A stretch of DNA of 64,000 nucleotides from Dromaius novaehollandiae (lineage: Eukaryota > Chordata > Aves > Casuariiformes > Dromaiidae): NCBI RefSeq assembly GCF_036370855.1, contig NC_088112.1:21320469-21384468 (forward strand), given 5' to 3'. The first letter of the stretch is position 1. Each line of letters starts with the position of its first letter. The notes below the pieces were generated by a model. It was not told the origin of the DNA, searched no databases, and was given only the letters and a program-made list of their open reading frames with translations. Positions 39,201-51,500 of the stretch are shown one piece after another. The translations under genes were made by a program, and so were the position numbers.

Positions 39201-41707
39201 TCCTGACCTTGGGAAGAGCTATCAAGCCATAATCACACTTGAAATCACTCTCACGTGGGCAGACGTTCAAAACTATCGTTGGATGATCACTCCTGGGCCT
39301 CCCAGATAAGGGCATTCATTAAAACTAAACTTTGGGAGTGGGCAAATGGAAAACCTGAATGCTCATTCGAACTGGAACATAATGCTGGATATCCACAGTT
39401 TACCCGGTAGCGCTGTGATAACAAAGGAAGGAAACAGAGTCTCATCAATGGCAGACAAGCGCCAGAATGAAACACTCAAAAAAGAAGCAAATAGGCGATA
39501 AGACTTCAGAGTGGAAAAATACTGGAAACAAATACCCAGCAAAATTCTGAGGGAAAAGAAAAAACACAAAGCAAATGGAACAGTAAGATCGAATTTACAG
39601 GCACATTTGACCTTTCTTTTGAATAATGCAAGTTCTTTTTTAGAGCTTGCTATACAGTTTCAGTCACGACACTCAGAAGAAGAACAAACATGTTTGAGAT
39701 GCTATATCATCAACTTAATATTAAGGCTTGCTCCCACAGCAAGATTCCTATCTTCTGTTGATTTCTGTTCCAGAAGCGGAAAGAGAACTCCAATTATTTT
39801 TGGAAATGACTTAAAATATAATTTAAGAATTTCTCAAGTTATCAAAGACAAAAAATAGAAATTGATGAATCCACTTTTGTTAACTTCAGTGAGAGCATGA
39901 TTGGGTCCTTCTAGAGCTGCAAAACTGTATCCACTTAAAGCAAGGTGTGTGAAAAAGCATATGAGCAACTGAAAGAGAACAGGACACCTGTGAAACATGG
40001 GGTTCTTTAGCTAATATTTTCATTCCCCAAATGCTTGAAAAAACATCTATCAATGATAGGGGGTGCCAAATTAATTCCTGATGTAGTTCTGAAATCTGAG
40101 GGCTGGTCTACACATGGACGCTTTCCAGCAGGACCAGTTTGATTGCAGACAGTTTTACTCACAGTTAAATTGGCTCTACTGCAGCTCAGTTTAATGTATT
40201 TTGGAAAGTAATTTAATATGGAATAAGCACACCCACAGGTTTAAAGTGTTTTTTTTTTTTAATTCTAACTGTATTTTACTTGGTTTAACTTTTGACAAGC
40301 CTGAAGTTACACGAGGCATAAACCAGGGCTGAACATTTAAAAGGCCTTGAAGAGAAAGTCTCTTTGAGCCTGCAGGTTACCCATCAGATTTGTTCTTTTC
40401 TCTATTTTTATGGTTGCTACTTTCCAGCAAACCTGAAGCTTGTTTTACAGAAAAGAATTTTTCTTTTCCCTCCTCAGAGGAAGGAGATGCCTGTGCTGAT
40501 ATATTGCATTTTTAATATATATTTTAACTCAGCCTTTTGGGAAAGTATTCCTAGTCACCAAACAGCAACAGCGGGAAAGTAAAAGTAGGAAAACAGTAGG
40601 AAAGAGTAGGAAGCAAACTGTTCCTCCAGCCCACAACAGGACAAATCTCAGCATTGAGCTGGGTGGACTCTACACCAGCAAGGAAACCCACAGCCAGCCT
40701 ACCCTGCGGACGCTGCAAGCGCGGTGATATCATGCAGGAATGAGGTATGATTCATCAGCAGCTACACAGACAAAACTGAGCCTTCGGAGCTGGCTTTATG
40801 TGGAGGCCAGCAACTGCATGGAATAAGCAATACGGGTGAAAACTCAGCCGGTACAAGCTGCACCTAAAGGAGAGACATGTTTATCTGTTAGATATGTTTC
40901 TATCTGAGCAATGAAAAGTTATCATACTTATGGGGTTCATAACAGGAGTATGCTCACTAAATCCATACGGCTACGCAGCAAGGCTGTGGCACAGCTTGAG
41001 AGCCCATTTATAGCAGCACTGGTTTCTGCCACTGTACAAAACCAAGGAGTCCTGGACAACATGGACACAGTTGTGCAACAGGCAGACAGACCAGCCCATG
41101 CCATGAGCAAACAGACCCCAAGGAGCTCTGCAGCAAGCAGCATGTAAACCAAAGCCACAGAAACTGGGCAACGAAAAGGCACTTTATCAAACTGGACTTC
41201 TAAACAACGAATCCTTTGTTCAGCTCAGTTTTGAAGGGAGATATCCCGGCCCTGCCCTTTCCCAGAAGCACGCAAGATTTCCTAAGCCCAGTCATTTTTG
41301 AGATGCTCTTTTCTCCTCTCTTTTCAGTGGAGACACTTGCTTCCTTGCAGCTATGTTTACAGGCAGCTGTTAGAGAAGATTAATTAGGCAAAGGAAAGCA
41401 GTGCCATGGCTTCACCCTCCCACCCCAGAGGTGCAGCCACATGCACAAGCCACCACCAAGACCCAGACATGGACATCAAGCACTCATACTGTTTTAAACC
41501 CAAACCACTTACTTTGTTTGAAGCTTCTAGTTTCTCCTTCCAGGTATCAGTTACGACAAACCAAGAGGAACAAATAAACATTTACCAACCCAGCACAGCA
41601 CTTACCTTCCACAGCAAGTGGAGCAAGAAGCTGCCATAAGGGCAGGCTCTGATCACACCAAAACAAATGCTTTAACTTGAGGGCAGTCCCCAGGACCCAA
41701 AGCAAAA
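30233..41707. other. Intergenic, AT-rich, no gene recognised
   Basis: AT-rich sequence upstream of PDLIM4. Poly-T tracts lie near 34,451 and 40,249. A TATA/E-box cluster is at 35,911-35,960. The longest frame, 115 codons at 39,511-39,858 (plus), is lysine/serine-rich at one end and matches no family I know. No splice-bounded exon could be supported. Confidence 0.6.
35911..35960 (+). promoter_or_regulatory. Possible TATA promoter with E-box (weak)
   Basis: CACGTG at 35,911-35,916 lies about 40 bp upstream of CCATATAAAG at 35,951-35,960, which is both a TATA box (TATAAAG) and one mismatch from an SRF CArG box. A purine-initiated region follows about 30 bp downstream. No coding exon is recognised after it. 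This is motif evidence only. Confidence 0.25.
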
Positions 41708-41851
41708 CCCAGCTGCACCCACATCCAAATTTCTACCCAAACCCAGCTGCACCCGCCTTCAAATTTCCACCCAAAACCAGCTGCACCCACATCCAAGCTT
41801 CCACCCACACCCAGCTGAGCCCACCTTCAAATTTCCACCCAAGCCCAGCTG
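41708..41851. repeat. 34-bp minisatellite, four copies in ABAB order
   Basis: Units beginning CCCAGCTG (or ACCAGCTG) start at 41,708, 41,742, 41,776 and 41,810, with a partial fifth to about 41,851. Units 1 and 3 carry CACCCACATCCAA; units 2 and 4 carry CACC(G/A)CCTTCAA or a close variant. This suggests duplication of a 68-bp dimer. It ends about 640 bp before the PDLIM4 start codon. An apparent Pro-rich open frame here is a by-product of the repeat. Confidence 0.95.
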
Positions 41852-42488
41852 GAAAGCCCCCAGAGGATATTTGCTGTGGAAAGCCCCGAGGTGAAAGCTG
41901 GTCTTTGAGGGTGAGTTTTACAGATCCCTGCTCCTTCCCTTACATCCCCCAGGCTCTTTTCCTGCCTGGGAAGAAAATCCGCACTAATTTTTGGGGTGCT
42001 AGTGCTTTGCTGGGCACAGTGGGGCAGGTACCTGCTGGGGACACAGCCTAGGAGTGGGGTGGGGGGGGGGCAGCAAGTTTTCCCCTCAGAGCAGGAAAAT
42101 GGAGGCCTAAGAAGCCCTGAGGGAACTGGGGGCTCCCGCTGTGCCCAGCCTGGGGGTGGAGGAGGAGGAGGGAAATGGGGCTTTTCCCCTCTTGCCCCCG
42201 GCCGAGGCCCTGAGGGCAGGTTGCCCCTCATGCCGGTGCGGAGGGGCCGCGCCGCCTTCCCCCCACCCCCAGGGCCAGGCCGGCGCGGAGGGGCGGCGGG
42301 GCCGGGCGGTTGCGGGCCGCCCCTCAGCCCGTTCCCGCCTCCCGGCCCGGCCCGCGGCGCGGGGGGAGCGCAGACGTCAGGCCGGGCCGGGCATGAGGCG
42401 ACGCTTTAAGTGGATGCGGAGGCGGCGCGGCGCAGAGCGGAGCGGCGGCCGCAGAGAGGCAGGCAGGCAGGCAGGGCCCGCCGCCGCC

Positions 42489-42581
42489 ATGCCCCACACG
42501 GTGGCCCTGCGCGGCCCCTCGCCCTGGGGCTTCCGGCTGGTGGGCGGCAAGGACTTCAGCACGCCGCTGACCATCTCCCGG
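42489..42581 (+). CDS. PDLIM4: PDLIM4 coding exon 1: N-terminal half-PDZ
   Basis: PDLIM4 (RIL) is a cytoskeletal adaptor with an N-terminal PDZ domain and a C-terminal LIM domain. It binds alpha-actinin and actin filaments and is also reported to regulate protein tyrosine phosphatase and kinase signalling. This exon encodes 31 residues, starting [17 protein letters not shown] and ending PLTISR. PWGFRL contains the PDZ carboxylate-binding loop (GFRL, residues 14-17). VGGKDF follows, as in all ALP/Enigma family PDZ domains. The start MPH and [14 protein letters not shown] fit PDLIM4 better than PDLIM1 (begins MTTQQ) or PDLIM3 (LSGGIDF). The chosen ATG has GCCGCC before it (G at -3) and matches the family start. 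The exon ends in phase 0 at donor G/GTGAGC, the family's usual first junction. An in-frame upstream extension exists (see findings). Confidence 0.95.
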
Positions 42582-45500
42582 GTGAGCGGGGCGCGGCGGC
42601 GGGGCCGGGCGGCAGCGGGACGGCGCCGGCCGCGGAGCACCCGGGGGCGGCTCTTGCCCGGGCCCGCAGCTAACGGGCGCCGCTGCCCCCCGATACCGCA
42701 GCGTAGCGTTTCTGCGGCGTGAAGGTGCAGGCTGTAGCGCTACACGCTTTTACAAACATATATAGTTGTGTATTTATATATATATAACTATATGGATGCG
42801 CACACGCGTGTGTGTAAATCGTCGCTTCCCCGCTGAAGGCAGCGTTGCTCCCCCTGCGCTCCTTGCCTTAGCGCAGCTGGATGGCGTTCCCGGACCTGCT
42901 CCCTCCTCCCCGAGATGATCAGTCGAGATCGGCTCTCCGAAGCTTTCCGTGCTCTGGGGACTGCGGAGAGCTTGGGCTTGTTCCCTGGATCAGGTTCACA
43001 GGTTGCCAGGGGCCGGTTTGTTTGTTTTCCCGAGGAAGGCGCGGGCGATGTTAGCGCACGCCTCTGCACCGACCTGCTGGGCTGTCGGGACCCGTCGGCG
43101 ATCGCTGAGCGCATCCACGCTCGTGCGTAACCTTGCAAAGACGCGTTCTGGAAACTTCCCTAAAATGCCAGCCTGAAACGGCCTCTGTGCCCGGTGTTGG
43201 CAGGAGGAGCCCGTTCCCGAGGCCGGGACGCGTCCCGGAGCGCTCGCCGCCGAGCCCGGTGCCCCCCGTTTTAAAGAAACGATCATGGAAGAGAGCGTGT
43301 TTTTAAATGACTCGGTTTGTGTTTGAGTGCAAACGTGCCAGTTGCATGGCTTTACGTTTCTGCTTGTATTTTGGACTGTTTCTTATCAAATGTTCCAACA
43401 AGGACTTTTTTGAGGGGGGGGAGCGACAGGAGAAGACAGATGGAGAGGAGGGAAGACCCTCTGAAAGACCAGGGTGTAGCATAAGAAGTAGTGACTGAAA
43501 AGCTCGGCCATGCTGCTGGTGGGGGAAATGAGTAAAATGGGACAGAAATCTGTTAAACAAACGTAGCACGTTGCTCCGAGGAGAGGTAATGGGCTCTCAG
43601 GCCCCAGCATATGGTTGGTGTATGCGCGGCAGTCCTCAGGACTTTCGCCCCCGTTGATGGGGAATGCATCACAGTCGAGCACCTGGTGATCGTAAAAATA
43701 TTCCTGTTGTGAAAATGGACATCTTAATTTAGGAGAGGGAGCCTGTTTTAGTGTTACTTAGAGTGTTTGGTTTAACATTAAGCAAGAGAAAACAACATCT
43801 GTTTTTGCGCAGGCAGGTGGCTTGCCGAATTCCTGATTTGATTCGGCGGACTCGGGTGGTACGGCTGTGATTCTCATCGTGCCAGCTTTGCTTTGATCAG
43901 GAGGAGAGGCTACCTACAAATAGCAACGGTGTGGTGGTATTTCATGTTCTTGAGCATGGTGTTCTTTTAAAGTAGGTCTAGATTTTTGATTCTGCTCCCA
44001 GTAAAGTCAGAGGTGGTACTTTGAAGTGCGGTACCCTAAAGGCTGGCTCTGGAAGGTGGAAACAACTTGCTAGGAAAGTTAATGTGAATGTTAGAATGCT
44101 TTGCAACCTGCATGCTTGGGCTCTGCATTAACGCAAGCAGAGACCTTGCTGGCTTTGGAATAATACCTGAAAGGGGTAAAATTAGGGGAGAGTCAGTGCT
44201 AGCACATGAATTCCTAAATTGCTTCCCCAGCACGAGTGGGGAGGTGCCAGGGTGAGTTACGACAAGGTGCTACACGCAGGGCTGGTCTGAACTCCCGCCT
44301 GCCCCTTCCCGAAGCTGGAGGTGCAGGAAGATGCTTCAGTCGGACTCCTTGGAGATCTGGATCCTCACCTGGAGGTGGGGCCTTACTCTGCTTCTTCCAA
44401 AGAATCACCTTTAAAATGTGGCTAGAAGCAGGTGTGATATATTCACTTTTATTCTATAATTAGTTAGACAATTAAACTAATTGTTTAACTAGACAACCAG
44501 GTGCTAGGGTAGGAGTTGTGTCCTTTCCAGCCTGAAGGACTTCAAGCCTGTATCTTCCATCTCCTGCCTGGAGGGCGGCAGGAATCCCTCCAGCCTGCTC
44601 TTGAAGCTGGGTCACTGTATGGAAAAGAGGGCAAGATTTGCGGGGACAGAGACAAAAGGCTTGGGAGGAAGCCTGCTGCTATAGCCTAGTTGTTAAGACT
44701 TTTGGCTGACTTCTGCTTCCTTCAAAGTGCCTTTTTATTTATTTTGTATTAAAATGTCATTAAGTTACAAATATAAAAAGCAGAAATTCTAAGGGGAGGC
44801 GAGACTGGACTCCGGGACTTCCACTTCCAGCTGTGAGTCTTCACTGCTGGTGTTGCTGGAGTTTGACAGACTGCTTGAGGGACTTGGGTTTGTTGCACCC
44901 GTGGGATCCTTAGTGGGGTTAAGGGCAGGGATGTGCCACAAGGTGTTTGGGCTCCACAGCTCTGGATCAAGCAGAGCAACTTCTCATAAGCTTCATATCT
45001 GCAGGGTTACGTGACTGGTAAGTTGGGAATTCGTAGGTTGCGGTTTTGGATTTAGGCATCTAAAAGCCACCCACGATCAGTTCTGGATGCCAAAGGCTGT
45101 CTGTCTCTGTTTTTAGTCCTGCTCCTAGTTGCTTGTGAAACACAGATGCATTTGTGTAGGGGTTGAAAAAAATCTTTAGTCATTAAGCAGTTGGTTTTCT
45201 CTGCCTGTTACTAGACTACTACAGGAAACAATAATTTCTCTCTGGACTTGACAGCTGTAATGGAGTGCAAAGATGTGTCGCTGCCCCGAGACCCTCCAAC
45301 AAGCAATGCTTAGCTGTCTTGGAGAACCTGAAAGGGTGCAGCTTCTTCTCCAACACCCATCTGTGTCTGTTGTTGCTCAAGTTTAAGTGAAGACAGAATC
45401 CTTTGGTGTTGCCTTAGTGGAACCTGAATCTAAAGTATTACTGTTAGAAGGGAAATAATGGAATAACTAGTACAAACGAAAACTGCAAGATATGACTTAG

Positions 45501-48500
45501 TTAAGCAGTGCTTGAGCAGGAGACATTACTAACATATGAAGAAGATAAAACTATGAACTTCAAATAGGCAGCTGGAGTGGAACAAAAAGGAAAGTGAAAG
45601 ATAGTCCTCCAAAGAAATTTGTGGCAGTGTCTTCAAAAGACAAATTTGAAATAATATGGATTTGGCAGTAAGGAAAATACAGTCGCAGTCCTGCTTTGGA
45701 AGCACCATGTGATGTGACCGGGGCTTGCTTTGCCCTTCAGCTCTGTGCTAAGTTGCTGCATTTGCGCAGGTGCAGCTAAGTCTGGCGTTGAGCTTGCCAC
45801 TTGCAGCTATTTCAGATATGCTTGCGAAATCATGTAATGATCTGTTTTTCTTGAAAGTAGATCTCTTCCCTCTGTGGTCTTGATAAATCTTAAACTGACA
45901 AGTCTTGAAGACTTGATCCCTCAAGCTGCTGAGAACAACAGCTGATGCTGAGCACTGCTTTAGGGAGGCCGGTGCTTGAGCTGGAATAATGAGCTCTTAA
46001 AGATAAGAGAGAAAAACAAATCTGGAAGAACGTGCCTGGAGCATCTTTTTATGTATCCACATAAGCTAGGCCACATCTGTTTTTTGGCTTTCTCCCTGTG
46101 TTTTTCAGGGGGCTAAAGCCAGCAGGGCTGGAGTTCGTGGGGCTGTTTTGAAGGTGCGCTGGCCCGAAGTGCCCTGGAGCAGTCACAAGCAAGGACGGTG
46201 CTGGGGGGAGAATTTTAGTCCAGGGCTGCCCCTCCGAGAAGGAACTCAACTTGCCTCATAGCAGCATTTATAATAAACTAAAGCTGGGTGTAGTACATCG
46301 TGCAACAGTTCCTCTGTCTAGTGATGTTTATGGGGTTGGGAGAATGACCAAAACCAGTAGTTTAAAGCTGGCCTTAATGACTTGCTAGAAAAGTGGTTTT
46401 AAGACTTAATTATCTGGTAGCTGTCAGCGGCTTTGTCGTGATGGATCAGGCTAGGAGCTGGACATTGCATGTTTGCATGCTGTGGGAAGATGGCATGCTT
46501 CATCTTTTAAGATATCTGCAACACTTCTTCCACCAGCAACCACAGATCGGTAACAGGAACAGAGTAACTTGCTCAGCAGCTTTCGGTGTTGTGCTTGCAA
46601 CCGCAGTAACAACTGTTGTGGTTGCGTGTGGGATCACAGTTGATCTATTCCTTGCCTAGGGTTAAAAGATAATCAGTTATTAGTGCGACTAGAGTATTTG
46701 AGTGTATTTAATCACTGGAACTCACTTGCCCAGCTCCCACAGCAGTCAATGTCATCTTCTACTGAATTTGGCCAGTGTTATTCCAAGAACTAGCTGCTTT
46801 TAGGGTCATAGACAATTCACTTGGCTAAACAGACTACTCACAAGTGCATGGATTGCTGTATTAAAAAAAAAAAAGTGTTTTTAATACAGTCTTTATTAAC
46901 TGGCATAAACATCAGTTCAGCTGCTGGTCTTTAACAAGGCAGCAAAAATACCTTTTTCAGTGTTGGCTTACAACTAGGAGTGTTGGTTAACACAAGAAGG
47001 ATGAAAAATAATTGATCTGCAATCTGTCAGTGTCTCTGCAGGGAAAGCAAGGGCTGGAGATGCCGGAGAAGGGGACAGAGCTTCCCCCCACCATGCTTCT
47101 CTGTCAGGCCTTAAGGTTTTTCTTTTGTGGTTTTATTTGTAACTTGCATGTATTTGATTGCTTAATAAATGGAAGAATACACTTCCAAAGGGACTGAATT
47201 AATGTGTTGATAAATCCTAAAATTAGGATGACAGTTTTTGCTGGCCTTTGATATTTTTGTCTGTGTAAAAGAACGAGGAAGGGTCAGCTGTTTCTCGTAT
47301 CGCTTGTACACTAATATGTTTTATAATATTGTAACTTGAGTGGGATTTTTTCTTTTTAAGTGGAAGGAAATTGTTTTTCTTGGTTTTGTTCTCGCTAGTC
47401 TTTAGCAATGATTGCTTGTGGTAAGGTCTCAAGTGAGAAATCAGCGCTGTCACGCTGAGTGCTGTAGTGGTACTTCAAAAATAACTTGAACTAAAGAACG
47501 AAGGAAAGTGTTACAAATGTTTGCTGCTGAGATCCCTGAGGTTTTATTAAATAATTGAAAGAGCAGAATAAATGCTTGTGTTGGTTCGTGAGACAGCAGT
47601 GGTGGAATATGCTGGAATGAAAGCGTAATGCTAATTACCCTAATCAAGCGCCTGGTAATCCCGAGTGGGAAGCCAGGCGGAAAGAATGATTCACATAGGT
47701 CCATTCAGACAAGGTCTGACCTTGGTGCGAGTTAGCAAAATAAACCCAACACACCCTTAAACACTTCAAGCCTCTGCCAGGCTGCACAAAATAGAAAGAG
47801 CTCAACGTTACTGGGGATTTAGAGCTTTTCAAATGAAGCTGATGTCAATTTTCTAACCCTTTAGCAAGGGTGAAAGACTGCCTGTCGGAGCCGGTATTCA
47901 GAGTTGCTTCGGAGAAACACATGACCAGAAAAAATAGAGGTCTTTATCTACCTTTTTATTCTGTTTTGTCCCTGTATCAAGTGGCTAGAGTGGCCTTTTC
48001 AGTACAGGAAACATGCAAACAAAATGTGTGGAGCATTTTTTGGTAAGCTTTTTGCTGGTGTGTAGTTCAGTAGGTGGTGATGATCCTTGTCCTGTGGTAG
48101 ATCAGTGCTTTAGTACAAACATGCCATTATGGGTTGTATGACAGTAGTGGAGAATACAGCAATTCAGTGGGGTTTCTTTTGTTCTTTTCTTTTTTAGTTT
48201 AGGGGGAAAATGCATACCCCAAGCCTGCAGGAATCACGTGGCAAGTCCTAGAAGGCATAAAGTCGTCTTAAGGATATTATTTTTAACTTCATTTCTTTTT
48301 CGATTTCTGATCTCTTAAAGCATATTGACTCATGGTTTTTAGATACTCAAACACTTGGTGAAAATAAATAAGTGAATTTATTTTCACCTGTGACCACAGG
48401 TGCTAGAGTATGAAAGAAAACAGATCTCTCAAGATCTGGTGGCACTGATTAACTACTTAAAACAAGCATGATAACAGAAAATACTCTGCTTGATAGGTTG

Positions 48501-51500
48501 TCAGTGCAGAGCTGCTAGATGTGTATTGAAGCAAAACACCAGCATATCTAGCAAAAGCTTGTTAATGTCATGGATTTGTGCACAGCGGTTAACACTACAC
48601 TTGTAACAAGCCTTGGAAGATAAGGTTTAAGAATGTTTGCTTTTTAACTTAAATTTCAAGTAAAACAAGGATTCATTTGGTTACTTGGAGCTATTGCGAA
48701 AATGTGGAGCCGCAGTGTGTCATTAAGTGGCTTTTACACCCTGCAGAGACCTGGAAAAAAAGTAATTTCTCACTGAATAGAAAATATCTCTATCTAAAAA
48801 CTTGCTGTGCAACCGTATTTCAGCCAGTAAATTCTCCAGATGTCATAAAGATGCCTTCAAAGCCGATACCACACTTTCTTGTCAAATGCAGCAGTAGGAA
48901 CTTGCAACTCAAACTGACACCCTTTAGACCTTGAAAATATTTTACGGAAACTTGTCTTGTAGACAGATTGCAGATTATTGGCGAAAGACACTCTTACAGT
49001 GCAAGCTTCAGACAGCAAAATATAGCTGAGTAAAGCTTAGTTCAGGTTGTTAATATGGGCGATGGAGGGCTAGAAGAGGAACCGTTGGTGCGACTGAATC
49101 CAGGACCATTCAGTAACAGGCAGCCCCATAACAGAGGCGTAGCTAGAAGGTGTTTCTGCAACATCGACTCTGCTGGCATTCACCAAAGCTACAAAACACT
49201 TCCCAGAACCGGTTAGCACAAGTAAAACTTTTAGTACAGAAGACCAAACCCTCCAAAATGTAGCATTCAGGAATCGGTTAGGGGAAAGCGAGGGCATTGA
49301 GAAAGCCCAAGTCCCTGCAATGGCAGAGCTATGTTAGAATGACTCGCACTTGTTTCACAAGGACAAGATCTCAGCTTATTCACCAATTGAATTTAAACTA
49401 CTTGTATTTGAAGAATTTATTGTGTTCAAAGATATAGCTGTCGCCACTCTGATTTTGATAGTAATGGGAATGATAACAACCTACCTTCTTGACTGAGAAA
49501 GCCAGTGCTGTAAAATGGAAAGAGCCAAAGAGCTGCTGGGGATTTCTCCAAACAAACTTTTAGCAAGACCTGCTGTTCCCAATCCAAGCAGTAGCTGTGA
49601 GATGGTCGGAGAAGGGGAGACTTGCCGGTAGAGCTAACCGCTGAACCTGATGAAGACTAGCTTATTGCGATCATAAGGCTTTTTTTGAGGCAGCTGAAGC
49701 TAGTGTGCTGAACGGTACGTGATGTCCACGCTAGCCCAAGCGCACCTATGTTAAGTCTTTGCTGACGTACCCTTGGGGCTGACTCTCTCATCCATACGTT
49801 GCTAACCAAGAGAGCAATGGTAGCAAAAGTAAGTATATAAAGCAACTCTAAGTATAATGGCAGCCCTAGTGGTTAAGACGGTCAGTCATTGTGTTGTGGA
49901 GAAATGTCCACAGCTCGTCCTTCCAAGGGAGAAGTAGGAGAAATCTTCACTGAATGTGAGCAGGAGGGAGAGGAGAGAAGCAGGGTGGCATTTAATAGTG
50001 CTCATGTTTACTGGCACTTGCTGGTGCGACCTGGCTTTGAGCAGTGCTGGGGTTCTGGTTGCCCTCGGGCTGCGGTGGCGGAAGCTTTTTGCAAAATGAG
50101 CCAGACTTTGAAAGGGATCTGGGTGTCTGAATGACCCACGTCTGTCCTGACCAGCTCTTTAAAGTTTATGCTTTGGATTTCGACTTCAGGTTCTCATGTC
50201 ATTGGCTGTTTCCAAATTTGTATCATCAGATTTTCTTGATTCTCAGCCTTTTCTTTGCATAGAAATTTCAGTGTAAAAGTTTGATTCCAAAGTTTGATTT
50301 GGATCCATCAGTGGAAAATTGGTTTGGATTCAAAATGATTTTCATGTGTTTGCTCTTTGTAATATTCATAGTCTGATTCTTTCCCTGTTTGTTTGTCCCG
50401 TTCCCTCCTTAACTACCAGAGAAAACAAGAAACTTAACTGAATTCATGTTGCATGAGCAGTGCTTTTTATTTACTGTGGTGTGTAGCATGCCTAAGCAGC
50501 ATCTTGATACACTGAACTTTAGTATAAGCAATTGGAGAAATACAAGGGGATTTGTGAGGAATGTGTGTTCGGTCAAGGAGTAATGCTTTAAATAGAATCC
50601 CTGGAAAGGCTGTTTAAAGCATTTGGGGAGTTTATCTTCATTAGTTGGTACTTCAACTCTCGGTTCTTCCTGTTTAAAAGATTGCTACTGTAAGAGCATC
50701 TGCTGCCTTGCAGCATGCTGCCTGATACTGGAACAAGCTTTCTTTGTTTAAAGCTGAGAATTTTGTCACACTATCTTGAAAGCTTCTCAGAGGCTTTAAT
50801 CGGGAGCTTTTGATCATGCCTGCGGAACAGAAAATGTCTCCGACTTCCCTGTAACAAAGTGCCATTGATGAGGAGCACGAAGTGATGTGCTCCGTGTAGG
50901 TTGGTATAGGAGCGTGCGTTTTAGTGAATTAAAAATTATGTGAAGATGATTTTCCTAATTGATAGGAGTAGGAAAAGGAAATAAGTTAACGTAACAAGTT
51001 AAGTTTTCATTCAGGTACTTATTGTTTCAGCTTTTGGTACTGGCTCAGATCTGGAGAGCCTCAATGCAGAAGCTGTTCTGCCCAAACAGACCCTTTATGC
51101 CCTTTCCCCAGTATGTGCGAAGTTAAGGCCTCCCTAGGATGGTGTTCTGCTTTCTGGGTGATGCCCCACGTCCGGGGGGGGGGAAATGGGATAAAGCTGG
51201 GATGCTGAGCCCTGCCAGTCCCAGCTTTCCGGGGGATCTCGAGTTCCATGGCAGCTCCGTGTCGGGATAGACGACCCTGGAGGCAAGCGAGCCCGGAGGG
51301 AGCGGGGTTTGCGCAGCGACTCCAAAGCGTAGCAGGCATTGAAGGCTGCCGCTTGTTTGAGGGTGGAGGGTCTGGGTTTGCTTTGTGGGCTTGTGTGTAG
51401 GAAAACTTGGAGTGTTTTGTGCCCCGCTTGTCACAGGTTATGAGAGAGTCGCACAATGTAACTGGGGGTTTTGCCCTGTAAGATGTTCTCCGCACTGACT

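Larger units (their letters stand above)
42170..43270 (+). promoter_or_regulatory. PDLIM4: CpG island, PDLIM4 promoter, 5' UTR and start of intron 1
   Basis: A dense CpG, GC-box-rich block surrounds the PDLIM4 start codon. A CRE-like ACGTCA is at about 42,374-42,379. No TATA box is seen close upstream, which fits a CpG-island promoter with dispersed starts. A (GGCA)n run lies just before the start codon at 42,459-42,474. In humans the PDLIM4 (RIL) promoter CpG island is known to be methylated in tumours. The transcription start is not determined from sequence. Confidence 0.8.

Noticed and set aside
39511-39858. 115-codon plus-strand frame in AT-rich DNA
   Set aside because: Somewhat long for this composition, but it has no recognisable domain, promoter or splice context. 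Kept only as an unverified frame.
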